From the NCBI RefSeq assembly GCF_014898055.3, contig NW_023601433.1, forward strand, positions 69,485,683 to 69,549,682: a DNA stretch of 64,000 nt, written 5' to 3'. The stretch is from Talpa occidentalis. Its lineage: Eukaryota > Chordata > Mammalia > Eulipotyphla > Talpidae. This document shows, one piece after another, positions 23,654 through 35,651 of this stretch. Below the pieces are notes generated by a model, which saw nothing but the letters and a program-made list of their open reading frames with translations, was not told the origin of the DNA and ran no database searches. Position 1 is the first letter of the stretch. Each line of letters begins with the position of its first letter. The translations under genes were made by a program, and so were the position numbers.

Positions 23654-24075
23654 GTTTTATTTTTTTGCCATATTGGGATTCTCTGGTTGTGTTCTTTGCA
23701 GCATCGAACCCCTTCCTTTATTTTCCGAGATCTGGTAACCCACACTATTGCATTGTGGATTTTAAAATGTGCACTTCTGTACGGTTCTGTAAACTGATAA
23801 ACTTTTGTAAATATATAAATAAACATAAAAATACTGTATGTGACAGCACATAGAGTAGTTTTCCCACACCAAAGTTAATTTTTATGCATGCTTTAAAAAA
23901 TATATATTGGGATGGGCAGACATGGGACTATCCATACATTTTTAAAAAGCAACAGGTTTGCACAGCTAGAGTGTTTTTGTAAATAAATGTATTTGTATAA
24001 CACAGTCATGTAATATACAGAATTATAAGCAGAGACTTTGCAAAACAAAATAAAGGGCTGCATGCTTATTATTTT
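22894..24075 (+). other. KIAA1217: KIAA1217 3'UTR (end approximate)
   Basis: AT-rich sequence follows the stop. AATAAA motifs lie at 23818-23823 and 24049-24054, with further ones at 24377 and 24394. I place the main end shortly after 24054, but use of the proximal or distal signals is equally possible. A CT microsatellite lies within it. Confidence 0.7.
23619..23653. repeat. CT microsatellite in KIAA1217 3'UTR
   Basis: About 35 bp of CT-rich dinucleotide repeat, interrupted near its start. In the transcript it would be a UC-rich tract, a possible PTB-binding site. Confidence 0.85.
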
Positions 24076-25349
24076 TTGTACTTTGTCACTAAAATTACTT
24101 CCTAGTCAAAGAACAAAATGTAACATTACCAACTTAAATGGTTTGGGCTTTAAGGGCATTATAATAAACAACATGTAACAGGCACAAACTGGTTTCCTGA
24201 AAGCGCTGGGCTGATGAATTTTTCATTCAGGGGTGGTGCCTTCGGATTTAACCTGCTGACTCTCTTCTCTGTGGCTTAGTAAGGTTTGCCTAACCAAAGG
24301 CAAACCTAAATACAGACTTTCCACACTCATTTAGCAGAGGGATTCTTGTTATTTTCTCTTTCTTTTTTTCATTTCCAATAAAAGTAACGTAGAAATAAAA
24401 TATCTTTGCCACCAGAACTTCTTTGAGTTCTCAATTTTAAAAAATAGTGTTGATCTAGAGGAATATATGCTAGCTAACTTTACAATCTCTATTTTTCTTT
24501 TAAAGATGGGAAGAAAAGTTAACTAATACCAAAATTATTAATTGACTACAAGAACAATCTTGGGAAGCTTCTTCTCATTATTGTGGCCTCCAACATATTT
24601 AACTTGGCGATTTGCTATAAAGTACAAATATTCTAATTGCTTTAGCACCTTGTTACTTGTTAATACTCCCAAGTTAGGGACTCACTGACCTGGAATACTT
24701 AGACCAAAAATACTATATTATGTCTCCACTCATTACAGTAACTGCAATCACAAATTTCAGGTAGTTCTCAAAAAAGTATTTTATACTCTTTGATAGAAAA
24801 TGTCCCAACATGTCATGTCCCATAACTGACTCAACAACTATGTTACTTTGAAATATATACCGTAACTAGCTAGTTTATTTGCACCTGTTTACAAACAGAG
24901 TTCTTTGTAAGCAGCTAAATTATAGTTTGGGGCTCCTGTTTTCAGTTTAACTCCCAACTTCCTGAAACTTCTGCAGGGCAGACAGGTGATGGTCAATTTC
25001 AGCAACATAATGAAGGACTGATAGACTATTGCCAGGTAAGGGAAATCTCAGCAAGGACCGAATCAAGCACAGTGCTGCTGCCTTCTCTGGAAATTAGAGG
25101 GAAGAGCCATCGTTGGAGGAACTGAACCCAGGTGCAGTACCTGGTTGCTATGACAACAATGAACAAAGGCCCTGTTTCCTTTAATGTCTAAATGGATTGT
25201 GTTAGAGTAAGCTCCAAACTTTTCAGGCTTTGTTAACTATTAGCAGACCCTCACTACATTATTCTTAAGCTCACCATTCAACTAACAGATCATTGCATCT
25301 GAGAAAGATTATTAGAAATAAAGCCTAGGGGCTTCTTAGATTCATTCAG

Positions 25350-25500
25350 CAAGGCCTAAATCTGGGCTGCCACTGGCTGTGCAACCTTGGGAACAGCTCA
25401 GTTTCCTCCTCAGCTAGTGGACACTAAGAATAGAATTTACCTTAGGAGTGCTGGGAAGATTAAATGTGATGTATAGAAAACTTTTATGACAGTCTTTAGA
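25350..25500 (+). repeat. MIR-like SINE fragment
   Basis: Text like tgtgcaaccttgggaacagc then ctcagtttcctcctcagcta follows the forward MIR core. Confidence 0.65.
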
Positions 25501-26410
25501 AGTAAAGGTTAGTAAAGCTGATTGTTGTCGTGGCCACTGAGACTGGGTAAGAGGCATCCAGTCTCACTGGGGAGGAGTTGGCACCAACACTCAGGAAAAC
25601 AAGTCAAGCATGAGAAAGAAGATAAGACCAGAGAGGTTATTTCATGCAGGCGATGGCATTTGAACCGCAGACATGACACAGAACCTCTAATAGTGTTAAA
25701 GAATTAAAGAGACTGCTTTACTTTCAGTGCTTTTTGTGTGTGACTGAATTATTTACAAAGTAAAACAACAGGTTACACAGACTTGGAGCAAAACTAAGGC
25801 CCTGGAATCATGGCTGCAGAAGAGGATGTCTTTGGTGAGGGTGCTTACCAAGGTTTGGGAGGAGGAGCTCCCAATCACCCCTCTCCAGACCCCTTCCGAG
25901 GTGAGAGATGGCTCTGGTGCACTCCCTAGGCTGAGTGCCCCAGGGCAAGACCTATAAGGAAAAGCAACACACCTGGTGAGCATCAGGGGCAGATTTGGCT
26001 ACTTCCCAAGATAAACCCAGGTCTCTTTCCCCACCATCCACCCTGTAATTGAAACTAACTCCCCTTCCAAGACCTCTGTCAATGCAGTTTTCTGAAAGCA
26101 ACTGGAGAGCTTTTAAGGAGGGAGTCGAGCAATGGAGATGGTTTCAACCAAATCTTCAAGAGGTAATTTTGCAAAAGTAACCAAGGTTGTAGAGGCAGCC
26201 ACACCCCTGTCCAGGCAGACACAACGTTGGCCAGGCACAGGCAACTAATGAAGAAAGTATCCATAAGGGCACTTTGGAGAGATTCCCAGATCCTGCCAGG
26301 GATCTTGTCCTCCTAACTCCAGATCCACCTCCCAGACACTGCTCACCCTGCTGAACAGGATGCAGGAAGGTCAAATGATGCTCAACAGCTCTGATAAGAA
26401 AGCTCACAGT

Positions 26411-26663
26411 GGGCCTCCCCTGGTGGCGCAGAGGTTGAGCACTGGGCTGGAGGACTGTCCGAAACCTCTGCAGCGCCTGTTCGATCCCCAGCCGCCAGCG
26501 AGGGTCCCACATGGCGCACAGACCTCTCCTGCCAAGCCCGCTGCTCCCCTCAGCAGTGTATTTCGTCCGTCTGCCTGTTCTGTTCCCTACTCTGGTGAAT
26601 TCTCTCACCCTACTGTGCCCAGTGCTTATATAGATAAATAAATCTTTTAAAAAAAAAAAAAAA
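26411..26663 (+). mobile_element. tRNA-derived SINE (family A)
   Basis: The head is gggcctcccctggtggcgca. The body is shorter by a few internal deletions and ends in a long A run. Near-duplicate flanks (ctcacagt and gtcacagt) mark the target site. Confidence 0.9.
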
Positions 26664-26754
26664 AGTCACAGTGCCGGCTTAGATTTACACAAAAGGCTTG
26701 GTTGGTGTAAATGCCTCGCATTTATGGGGGATTCCTTAACCCTTCCATCTGTGA

Positions 26755-26910
26755 CCACAATAATAACTGCCATCTGTTGCCTATTATGAAACAGGTGTGA
26801 TGCTACGATGTTATGCCTTTTATTCTCACCAAAACCTTGTAAGAAAGTTACTGCCATTACCCCTCCCCATAGGCGGTGGAAACAGGCTGGGCAAGAGATG
26901 AAGCCGCAGG
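26755..26910 (-). repeat. MIR-like SINE fragment
   Basis: The text ttattctcaccaaaaccttg followed by ggaaacaggctgggcaagag resembles the reverse MIR core. Confidence 0.5.
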
Positions 26911-27107
26911 ACGCTGCCAGGATGAGGCTCCAGTGTCGGCGCCTGGCTGTCCTGCTCCCGTGGGGGACCCTTTGGTGTCTCTTTGGAACGAGTTAGCGGG
27001 CACTTGTGTTATGCTTTAACCAAATGAATGAGCGTTATTCAGAAAATCGTCCATTTGCGGAATATTCAGTTTCAAGTTTTGTCTGCTCGTCTTCAAGAAA
27101 CAGATAG

Positions 27108-27394
27108 AGGGCCTCCCTGGTGGCGCAAGGGGTTAAGCACCGCACTATGAAGCAATCCACAGCCTCTGCAGCATGAGTTCAATCCCCGGCCTGCCAGGGA
27201 GCAACCCACATGGCGCAGCAGACCTCTCCTGTCTCACCTGCTGCTCCCCTCAGCAGTGTACTTCTGTCGATCTGCCTGTTCTGTTCCCCACTCTGTCTCT
27301 GGTGAATCCTCTCACCCCCCCACATCTCTGGCCTGTGCCCCAGCTCTTATATGCATAAATAAATAAATCTTTAAAAAAAAAAAAAAAAAAAACA
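27108..27394 (+). mobile_element. tRNA-derived SINE (family B), interrupted at its tail
   Basis: The head is gggcctccctggtggcgcaa with the family-B signature actatgaagcaatcc. Its A tail is followed directly by a second SINE of family A. Confidence 0.9.
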
Positions 27395-27722
27395 GGGCCT
27401 CCCCGGTGGCGCAGCGGTTGAGCGCTGGGTTGCGAAGCTGCCCGCGGCCTCTGTGGCGCCGGTTCGATCCCTGGCTGCTCCCCGGCCACCGGAGGAGGGT
27501 CCCACATGGCGTGCAGACCTCTCCTGCCGCCCGCTGCTCCCCTCAGCAGTGTACTTCGGTCCTTCTGCCTGCTCTGCTCCCCGCTCTGGCTCTGGTGAAT
27601 TCTCTCACCCTCCCGCGCTTCTGACTGTACCCAGTGCATGTATAAACAAAACAAACAAACAAACCAGCAAACAAATAAATAAAGCATGCCTCTATAAAAA
27701 AAAAAAATTAAAAAAAAAAAAA
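27395..27722 (+). mobile_element. tRNA-derived SINE (family A) inserted in a SINE tail
   Basis: The long form starts gggcctccccggtggcgcag, right after the poly-A of the preceding SINE. Its AAAC-rich tail, catgcctctataaaa motif and poly-A resemble the copy at 12554. It is therefore the younger of the pair. Confidence 0.92.
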
Positions 27723-27879
27723 ACAGAAAGGTGCTGTGCTCAGGATTTATATTCGCATCCAGTGTCACGTGGAAGGCGGGAGAGGCTGCGTGGGCCCCGG
27801 GAATTGCGTCTTCCCGGCTCAGCTCCCCACGCCCCAAGCGGGCTAAAGCCGAGGCAGGGCACGAGCACCTGCAGGAAAC

Positions 27880-28060
27880 CGCCCAATTGCCCGCTTCTGC
27901 GGTCAAGCCCCGCCCACGCCCCGCCCTGACCCCGCCCCGAGCCCGCTAGGCCACACCCCTCACCGGCCACCCGCCCGCTGGTATTTAGCGCCCCCTCGAG
28001 GCACTTCTGAGTTTTGCGCGCGAAATTTTCTGTGCAGAGACTATAGAATTGGCTGCTTAG
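27880..28060. promoter_or_regulatory. CpG/GC-box island with CTCF-like motif
   Basis: Unlike the surrounding AT-rich DNA, this patch is CpG-rich. It has at least three CCGCCC GC-box motifs (27905-27945), then a CACCC run. TAGCGCCCCCTCGAG at 27986-28000 matches the reverse CTCF core except in the centre. A ttttgcgcgcgaaat motif follows. It looks like a small regulatory element or a promoter of an unannotated transcript. Function is inferred. Confidence 0.5.
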
Positions 28061-28182
28061 CCCCTCAGAGAAAGCCTTTGAAATGCCGGACAAGGGTCTC
28101 AGTGCTACCATATCCTATCCTCCCTTTCCAACTGCAATCTCCCTCATAAACTACAGATGTTTTGTACAAGATAAAATTAGGT

Positions 28183-28448
28183 TTTTTTTTTTTTTGAAGA
28201 TTTATTTATACAAGAACCGGGGTACAGGCCAGATGTGCGGGAGAGTGAGAGGATTCACCAGAGACAGAGTGGGGAACAGAACAGGCAGACTGACGAAATA
28301 CACTGCTGAGGGGAGCAGCAGGCGAGACAGGAGAGGTCTGCTGCGCCATGTGGGCAGCTCCCTGGCTAGCCGGGGATGGACTGCTGCTGCAGAGGCTGAG
28401 CACAGCTTCACAGTGCTGTGCTTAACCCCCTGCGCCACCAGGGAGGCC
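28183..28448 (-). mobile_element. tRNA-derived SINE (family B)
   Basis: It reads tail-first with a T run and aagatttatttatacaagaa, and ends ccaccagggaggccc. The target duplication is short and imperfect. Confidence 0.9.
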
Positions 28449-28948
28449 CTCCATCTAAAATTCTTAATGAGAAAAAAAATTTTTTTTTTAAAAAATTCTT
28501 AATGCTGCATCCTACATACTCACCTAGTTTCAGGACAAAACAAAACCACCTGCATAGATAGGCAGAATTCCCATGAACATTGATTGCTGACGTGACTTTT
28601 CCTAAATAAAGAATGGATCTGAAGCCTTAAATAAAGCAGAGTATGGTTTGCCTTCATCTTTTGTTTACAAGTGAAACAGAATTGACCTCTTGACTCCAAT
28701 CATTATAACAGGCTTTTCACTTACATAGTAGTGGACTACTTCCAGGTGCTGCTGGGAAGGACAATTGTTCCAGGGAGCTCATTGCAGGACACCTAACATC
28801 CTGGGCCTGGGCCCATTAAATGCCTGTTTGCCTCCATCATTTTTAGACAACTAAAAAACTCTCCATAAATACCCACAGTTGTCTCCAAAGTGCAGTACTG
28901 ATTTGGCCGAGAACCAGGGCATACTTCATTGTTGAAAAAGTCCTTAGG
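28449..28948. other. Intergenic
   Basis: The repeated aaattcttaatg at about 28457 and 28493 brackets an A-run/T-run. Nothing else is recognised. Confidence 0.5.
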
Positions 28949-29220
28949 GGGGCTTCCCTGGTGGCACAAGGGGTTAAGTATCAGCACTATGAAGCTATCT
29001 GCAGCAACTGCAGCATGAGTTAGATCCCTGGCCAGGGAGCTAACCCACATGGTGCAGCAGACCTCTCCTGTCTCGCCCGCTGCTCCCCTCACCAGTGTAT
29101 TTCAGTCAGTCTGCCTGTTCTGTTCCCCACTCTGTTTCTGATGTATCCTCTCACCCCCCCCACACACACTTCTGGCCTGCACTTCAGTTCTTGTATGCAT
29201 AAATAAATAAATCTTTTTTT
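28949..29220 (+). mobile_element. tRNA-derived SINE (family B)
   Basis: The head is ggcttccctggtggcacaag. The tail has gcataaataaataaatc. The duplicated aaaaagtc flank marks the target site. Confidence 0.9.
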
Positions 29221-31878
29221 AAAAAAGTCACCCAAGGACGTGAGGATCCAAAATTGAGGTGCCACCATGGGATCCAGCCTACAGGATCCCTCTACAGGAT
29301 CACAGCAGTGAGAGCACAGATGGGGAGCTCTAGTTCGCCAGCAAGTCCTGCCATTTCTGGAACATTTGCATGATACCTATATCCATGTTAGCATCTGAGA
29401 CTTCTTCATTCAGATCTAGATGAACAAGCAATTAACAGCAAAAGAAATCCATCCTCTAAGTAATTGTAACAAGGAGAGGGATAGGGAATCTCTGGAAGGT
29501 GAATGGGAACATAGTTCTCTTTTCTGCTGAAGCCCTGGGTTAAGCACAGGCCATATCATTTATGATCAGGACCCTACCCTGCCACACATCCAGTTTCCTC
29601 CGCAACTTAATGTGAACTGGCAAGGAACAGGGTGACGGCCAATGGGAAATATCCTGGCAACGGAAGACCCACGAAAGTCCAATCTGGCAATCTGGTCAGC
29701 CTTGATTGTTCCAGGTTCTCAACTTGTCAACACCCTGAGATCACATGTGAAGCCCTGAAGGTGCTTGGCCTGGGTCACACCCCACAGATTCTGTATTAAG
29801 AGGTCAGAGGCACTGCCTGTGCAGGGCATCGCCAACTCTCTAAGTGGTTCTAATGGGAAGCCAGGGCTGAGAGCCACCTCACGCCAGGAGTAACAGGAAG
29901 ATATTGTCTTTTCAAAGTAAACAGTGGCTCTGACCACACCGCAGCTGATTCGTACTTAAAAAGCATGACTCAGTCGTTGCCTTTGAGTTTTTCAAACTAT
30001 CAACTGTTTAAAAAAAAAGTTGTAATTTATGACATTTTTATTACCCTGAAAATAGATTTTTGTCACTTGGTGCATGTTAGAGTTCTGTTTCTGTTTTGAA
30101 ATTTCTGGTGCTGTCATTTCCAGTTTTTCCAATACTGGCTAAAGTGAGGGTTGTTTGCTCTGCAGGTGCTAACATTTATGGTGTCCAAATGCTTTTGAAG
30201 TTGGAGTAATTTAAGGATTTAATTTCTGGAAAATACAGCTGTAGTTTCTCCCCTAGCTTCTGGAAACCCTGGAAGCCCAGAGATTTGGTTAAATGAGACA
30301 TTTCAAGTGCACTTGTTACAGAGTCCCCACCAGATGGAGAACAGTGTTTTAGGGATGTTATTTCAAAGGTGGCCTCTAAGGCTCTATTTGAAACACTGTG
30401 AATGTAAAAAGCAAAAAAGCCGTAGTGGGGAGTTGCTCCTTTTGGGGAGGAATCTGGTGGGAACTTGGCTCACAGTAGCTGTGAAAATATTCAGGTGATA
30501 AGGGATCTGGGAGTAAAGCAGGACAGTTCAGAAACAAGGGAAGCTGAGGAACACCTGGCAGGAGGAAGCTTGTCTTGGATTTCACCCTTTCACACTTGAA
30601 GAGTAAGAAGGTCAGGAGGTGGTAATGAGGCTCCCAGATCATCAGGTTAGAAACATGGGCAGAGAAGTTTGGTGCCTGCATTTGCACCCCCTCCCCAACA
30701 CCCACATCCTGCAGGTGGGGGCTCTCCCTCCAGCATGTAGTCAGGTGCCTCAGCCACCTACCCCAAGCCACGGTCCCTAACTTTTCTCTTTCCTTCAAAG
30801 AAGACTTGCTGCAGAGCCCTGTCTTGTCCTCACCCCACTCCTCAGTCAGCATTTAAAAGTGGTTTTCAGTGTAGCCATTTAAGAAGATTTGATCCAAGAT
30901 TATAGACAGATCAGAGACCTAAGATTCCTTAGAGCTGTAAGGAAGGCAGTTTGTCTTTAACCGGTCCAGTGTTCCTTCTTAGGTGTCTTTTTCTGATTTT
31001 GTGCTTGTTGTGCCAATGTCTGGAGTCTCAGTGCCCCCTCTCTCCACATTCCTGGTGTCCTGAGCCAGAAAAGCGTCCAGGTGTGGACCCTGCTCTTCCT
31101 GCAGCAGAAGGCCCTGTTCTCCTCCTGCCCATGACAAGTGCTTTTTGGCTCTAGCATGAATCTCAGTAAACCAAGCCAAGAGGAGATATTTTACTCACAA
31201 AAGAGTTCACTCACCTGGAAATAGGGTCAGGGAAGGAAACTTTCAGGAATAAATAGATCATTGTGTGATGATTACCATCAGGCCATCTTCATTTCCACAG
31301 ATGAACAGACTCACAGAGACCTTGCCAGGTCTGACACACTAGCCACATCCTGGAGGAAGCACATCCTTTCACTGAGTGACCTGAGAGAGAGGGGCCATGG
31401 CCTCCTTCTGCCCTTCTGCCCCTCTGTCTCAAATTCCTCAAAGGAGGCTCCCACAAGGTGAGGCGAGGCATTTCTGCCCCACGGAATTTGGCTGCTGCCT
31501 GCCCTGGATCTCAACTCAAACAGCTGCCCATTACTCCCTCTGCGACAGCTGTCTTTTCTGCTCCTTGGACAAACCCAGGTCACAAGTGGCTTCCTCTGCC
31601 TGGAATATTCTCTCTGGGAAGCCTGGATCAGCTCTCTGCTATGAGCACCCTTCATAACCCTTGGGGGAGTCTGACGTAAGGTGGCAGAAAAAATGAGTAA
31701 GTACAGCATTTGCTTAAAAAAAAAAACAAAAACAAAAAATGAAGCTCCATGCTCTTCATGAAGACGCAGGCTGGAGGAGGGTCAATGGGGAAATCACAGT
31801 GTCCCCATCATGCACAACACCCAGAACTTAGATCTCATAGTTAAGCGTGCAGCTCTTTAGGAAAAGGCTATTCACTTG

Positions 31879-31892
31879 CTGCCACCTAGTGG
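31879..31892 (-). promoter_or_regulatory. CTCF-like motif
   Basis: The minus strand reads CCACTAGGTGGCAG, which fits the CTCF core CCASYAGRKGGCAG. It is a sequence match only. Confidence 0.4.
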
Positions 31893-32224
31893 TATTTTGT
31901 GGAATTTCCTCAAAGAAACTTGCAAGCCCAGCTCCTCGCAGAAGCCCTCAACTTCTGCATCTCAGTTTTGGTGGCAGCTATAAAAATGCAGTCGACAGCA
32001 GAATGCAGCCATGGCCCGGGTGAGGGCTTGAGGGTGGTGTCATTGGACGCATCTCAGCCTTCCTTTCAGAGCTGCTCACTCTGTCTCCCATTTTCCTGTT
32101 TTTAGGGAAAATTATGGAAAATAGGCACTAGACTGTGTTCCCTTCCAAGAGCTTCAGGGGCTGCAGCACATACTCAAAGGGTTAAGCATTTCATGGGGCA
32201 ATTCCAGTGAGCAAAAAACAAAAC

Positions 32225-32390
32225 CTCTATAGACTGAATGTCGGTGTCCCCTTAAAATTCTCATGTTGAAGCTCTGCCCCCCAACATGATAGTATTTGGA
32301 GGCAGGACCTTCAGAATGTAATGAAGGATAGATGTGGTCCTTCCGGTGAGGCCCTTGTGATGAGATTCATGTCCTTATAAGAAGATACAT
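32225..32390 (+). repeat. Ancient interspersed repeat
   Basis: The text gactgaatgtcggtgtcccc and the later tatttggaggcaggacctt and ccttataagaaga belong to a repeat common in mammalian genomes. I do not assign its class. Confidence 0.5.
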
Positions 32391-32393
32391 ATA

Positions 32394-32680
32394 GGTCTCC
32401 CTGGTGGCGCAAGGGGTTGAGCATAGCATTAAGAAGCTGTCTGCAGCCGCTGCAGCACAAGTTTGATCCCCAGCCATGTCTCTCAGCTCCATGTGGGGAG
32501 GAACCCACATGGTGCTGCAGACCTCTCCTGACTCGCCGGCTGCTCCCCTCAGCAGTGTATTTCAGTCAGTCGGCCATTTCTGTTCCCCACTCTGACTCTG
32601 GTGAATCCTCTCACCCTCCCGTGCATCTGGCCTGTACCCCAGTTCTTGTATGCATAAATAAGCCTTTAAAAAAATAAAAT
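32394..32680 (+). mobile_element. tRNA-derived SINE (family B)
   Basis: The head is ggtctccctggtggcgcaag, with the body ctcccctcagcagtgtattt and tail tgcataaataagcctttaaa. Confidence 0.88.
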
Positions 32681-34970
32681 ATATATAACACTACTCAGGT
32701 TATTTACTCACTGAGTATACTTTTGTTGCTCATGTCCTTTAAGGAATTTTTACCATTTTATTTAAGTTGTCAACTATATTGGCAAAAAGGTGCTCATGAT
32801 AGTTGTTTATTGTCTTCTTGAGTATTAAAATCTTTCGGTATCTGTAGACTCTACAATGATTGTTTGATGTTAGTCATTTTGTATCAGGGTGGTCCCCAGG
32901 AAAGGGGGAGGTTCCAGCTTTCCTGCCCACCCAAAAGGAGGGTGGAGCTGAGCAGGGAGGAGAAGAAGCTGCAGAGGAGACTGAGGAAGGAAGGAAGCAG
33001 GGTGGAGCCAGAAGGAGACCTGGAGGAGGCGCATGGAGCTTAGAGACACGTGAAGAAACTGCGCTTGCCTTTTGGTCGTGAACTGGGTGACACAGATGTG
33101 GGTGAGAGACCCGTGGGGAGGTGATAATGGCGGTTTTTGTCTTAATTTTGATTTTGCTCTTTTCCTCCCAGACTTGTCTGGTTGTTTCTGATCCTTTTCT
33201 GTGGGTCCCCACTGGAAGATGCTTTAGACTTGTGGCAGGCTTTGTGATCTTGCTCTGGGCCAATTCTGCTTGGGTGGACTTTTAACACGAGGGGATGGGT
33301 AACTTTGGGTGCTTGACTTAGAAACTATATTCTTTGCCTTTCCTGTATTATTTGCTAATTGCATTAAAATTCCTTTTCATTAAAGTCTCACATGTTTTGT
33401 GTTGATGCAGCAGATGGCAGAACCTATTTAGAGCAGGCAGGATTGTGGGGTCTGGAGTGCCCCTCTCCCTGCCCTGTAACAATTTGTGTTCTCTCTCTTT
33501 TTCCTAAATAGAAATAGTTGATAACAGATATCACTTTTTGGTACCTGCTGTTAAAGGTAAAGCTTTTGATATTTTGCCATTAAATGTAGTCTTTGCTGTA
33601 GTTTTTATTTATACTCTTCATCATATTAAGGGAGGCTTAAGCTGCCATTCTTAGTTTGCTCACAATACCCCCTCACAGATGAATATTAAGTTTTATTAAA
33701 GTTAGTTTTTGAGCCAGTCAAGATTGCAAGTCACCTTAGTTTGGAGAGAGCAGCGTGTAGCTTTCTCCTGGCCTGGGATGTGACGCTCAGGCTGTGCCAG
33801 GGGTGATCTGGTTAATCCACTGCTGTGTTTGGTTCATTGTTTGGAGAAGAAGGAGAAGTTCGAGAGCATTGGTGGGAAGGTCTGTATGGGGTTAGCCCCG
33901 AAGACCTTTAGGAGAGCTGGCTGCCAGTGAGCCTTTGGTGGGCTCTGCAGTGAAGAAGCCAGAGAACTGGAGCAAGCGCCATGCCTGCCAGCCGCCAGGT
34001 CAGGAGGGAGTCAGAGGAGGGAAGAAGGGAGAGAGCAGATGTGGCCACAGAAACCCCAGGAGACCAGGTTCTGAGTTCCCTGGCTGCCTCCATTGTGGCA
34101 ATTTTTGAGGCCCAGTGTCATTTTCAAGGGACCATCTACTCATCCCTTCAGATAATCAAGGAGCTCTTGCTTCTGAGTAGGATAAGCTACACCCCAGCAT
34201 GCCCTCAGGGCCACCCACAGAGAAGTCCTGCCTGCCTGGGGAACACCACATCTGTGAACTGCACTGGATTTCCAGGCACCCTGCTCCCCAGTATGTGAGG
34301 GTGTCATCTAGGGTCTCGCCATCTCTTATCCCTCCAGAAAGTAAGGACACCAAAAATGCGATAGGACCCCCAAGATGAAATTGTCTTCTGTGTGGAGGGG
34401 CAGGAAGGAAATCCTCACTGGAAAGCTCTCATCTGAGTGAGGGTAGGTGGGTGAGCATGAGCCAATGAGGCAAGAAGATGGATGAAGCATCCAGTACAGA
34501 GGACGCTGCCTGTGGGATGCAGGGCACCGAGCTACCTGCTATCTTGGGAGCTGACTCAGAAAGGCTTAGCATGTGGGGTACAGGGAAGACAGCTGCAGGA
34601 CTCTGCTTAGGGCTTTCATCTAATGACTAATCCATTCAGAGAGCCCCTGTGATTCTTGCCCTTTGTTCTTGAGGTGGCTGTAGCCACCACCACCTGAAAT
34701 CACCCTGGGACTTAGAGTGTGGCCTCCCCACTACTGACCTATGCCCAGGGCACCCAACCTATTGTGTGGCTTGCTATCTAGCAATAGTGGAAGGCCCCTT
34801 GGGGAACATTCCATCCCTGTCCTCAAAGAACTCATATCCCCACAGGGCAGGAGAGATAGGACAGCAAACAGATCTAAGGCAGGGCAGGTGAGGGCAGGTG
34901 AGGGGGGGCAGGGCGGGGCAGCCTCTTCACACTCTCAGGGCCAAAGGGGAAAGCAAGGTAAGACTAAATG
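32681..34970. other. Intergenic with possible LTR
   Basis: From about 32880 to 33450 the sequence is GA-rich, then T-rich, then has cattaaaattccttttcatt and cattaaagtctcacatg, reminiscent of an LTR with its polyadenylation end. I cannot fix its limits. The rest (to 34970) is not recognised. Confidence 0.35.
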
Positions 34971-35390
34971 GACGTTATCAGGGTTTTTTCACCCTCCTGT
35001 CATTAGCATCAATGATCTACACCTGTGGTCTTGCACCTGGCGCACCAGGTGTGGGATGTGAGCGTGCTTGAGTGGGCACGAGCCAGAGACTGAGCATATA
35101 AGGGCAGAGTCACAGGTTTGAGGGGGCAGCGAATAGAGTGTGGCAGAAGACCCAGCAGCAGGGTGCCGTAGAGACCCCGAGAGAACGTCAGGTGAGCCTG
35201 CCAGCTTCCTGGACCCCCACCTCCCTGCCTTGCCAGCCTGCCAGCTTGCCCCACAACAATGGTCTAGAAAGGGCATTAAAGCCTGAAAAAGCCACCAAGG
35301 GCTCCAGAGCTCCTTCACTCATTTGCCAGGATCATAGAGAACCTGCCCTGGTGCCTTCCTGGTTCTGGTGCCTTCAGGGAGCCTGCTTTG
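34971..35390 (+). mobile_element. LTR family X, copy 1
   Basis: The text gttatcagggttttttc, a TATA-like gcatataagggca at about 35094, gcattaaagcc (polyA-like) at about 35273 and gaaaaagccaccaagggctc recur in two other copies. The order fits U3-R-U5 of a solo LTR. No internal retroviral genes are seen. Confidence 0.7.
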
Positions 35391-35651
35391 GCGCCTTCAG
35401 GGGTGCAGAGAGCCTCATAGGAGTAGGTTGGAACCAAAACATGAGAATAAGCAATGACATTAGTCCTCTTTGTCGGCAATATGAACGTGTTTGTGGATTT
35501 TAAGCAGAAAAGTGATGTGAGCTGCATCTTGAAAAGCGTGTGGAGATGCTGGGAGGAGGACCCGGTGGTGGAGGCTCAGCGGGGAGGCCGCTGGCGGTGA
35601 CACGGCCGGGCACACCCCAAGGGGGCAGCTCACTGAGGCTGGAACGGGGAA

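Larger units (their letters stand above)
24076..27107. other. Intergenic, left part
   Basis: No gene. It includes a MIR-like stretch at 25350-25500, a reverse MIR-like stretch at about 26755-26910 and a SINE at 26411. The remainder is unremarkable. Confidence 0.55.
29221..32393. other. Intergenic, mid part
   Basis: No gene. It includes a CTCF-like motif at 31879-31892, a weak MIR-like patch near 31255-31350 and an ancient repeat just before 32394. The rest shows nothing recognisable. Confidence 0.5.

Noticed and set aside
27250..27906. A 218-codon minus-strand open frame
   Set aside because: It runs through two SINEs in antisense and low-complexity A/T tails. Similar open frames occur in other copies of the SINE.
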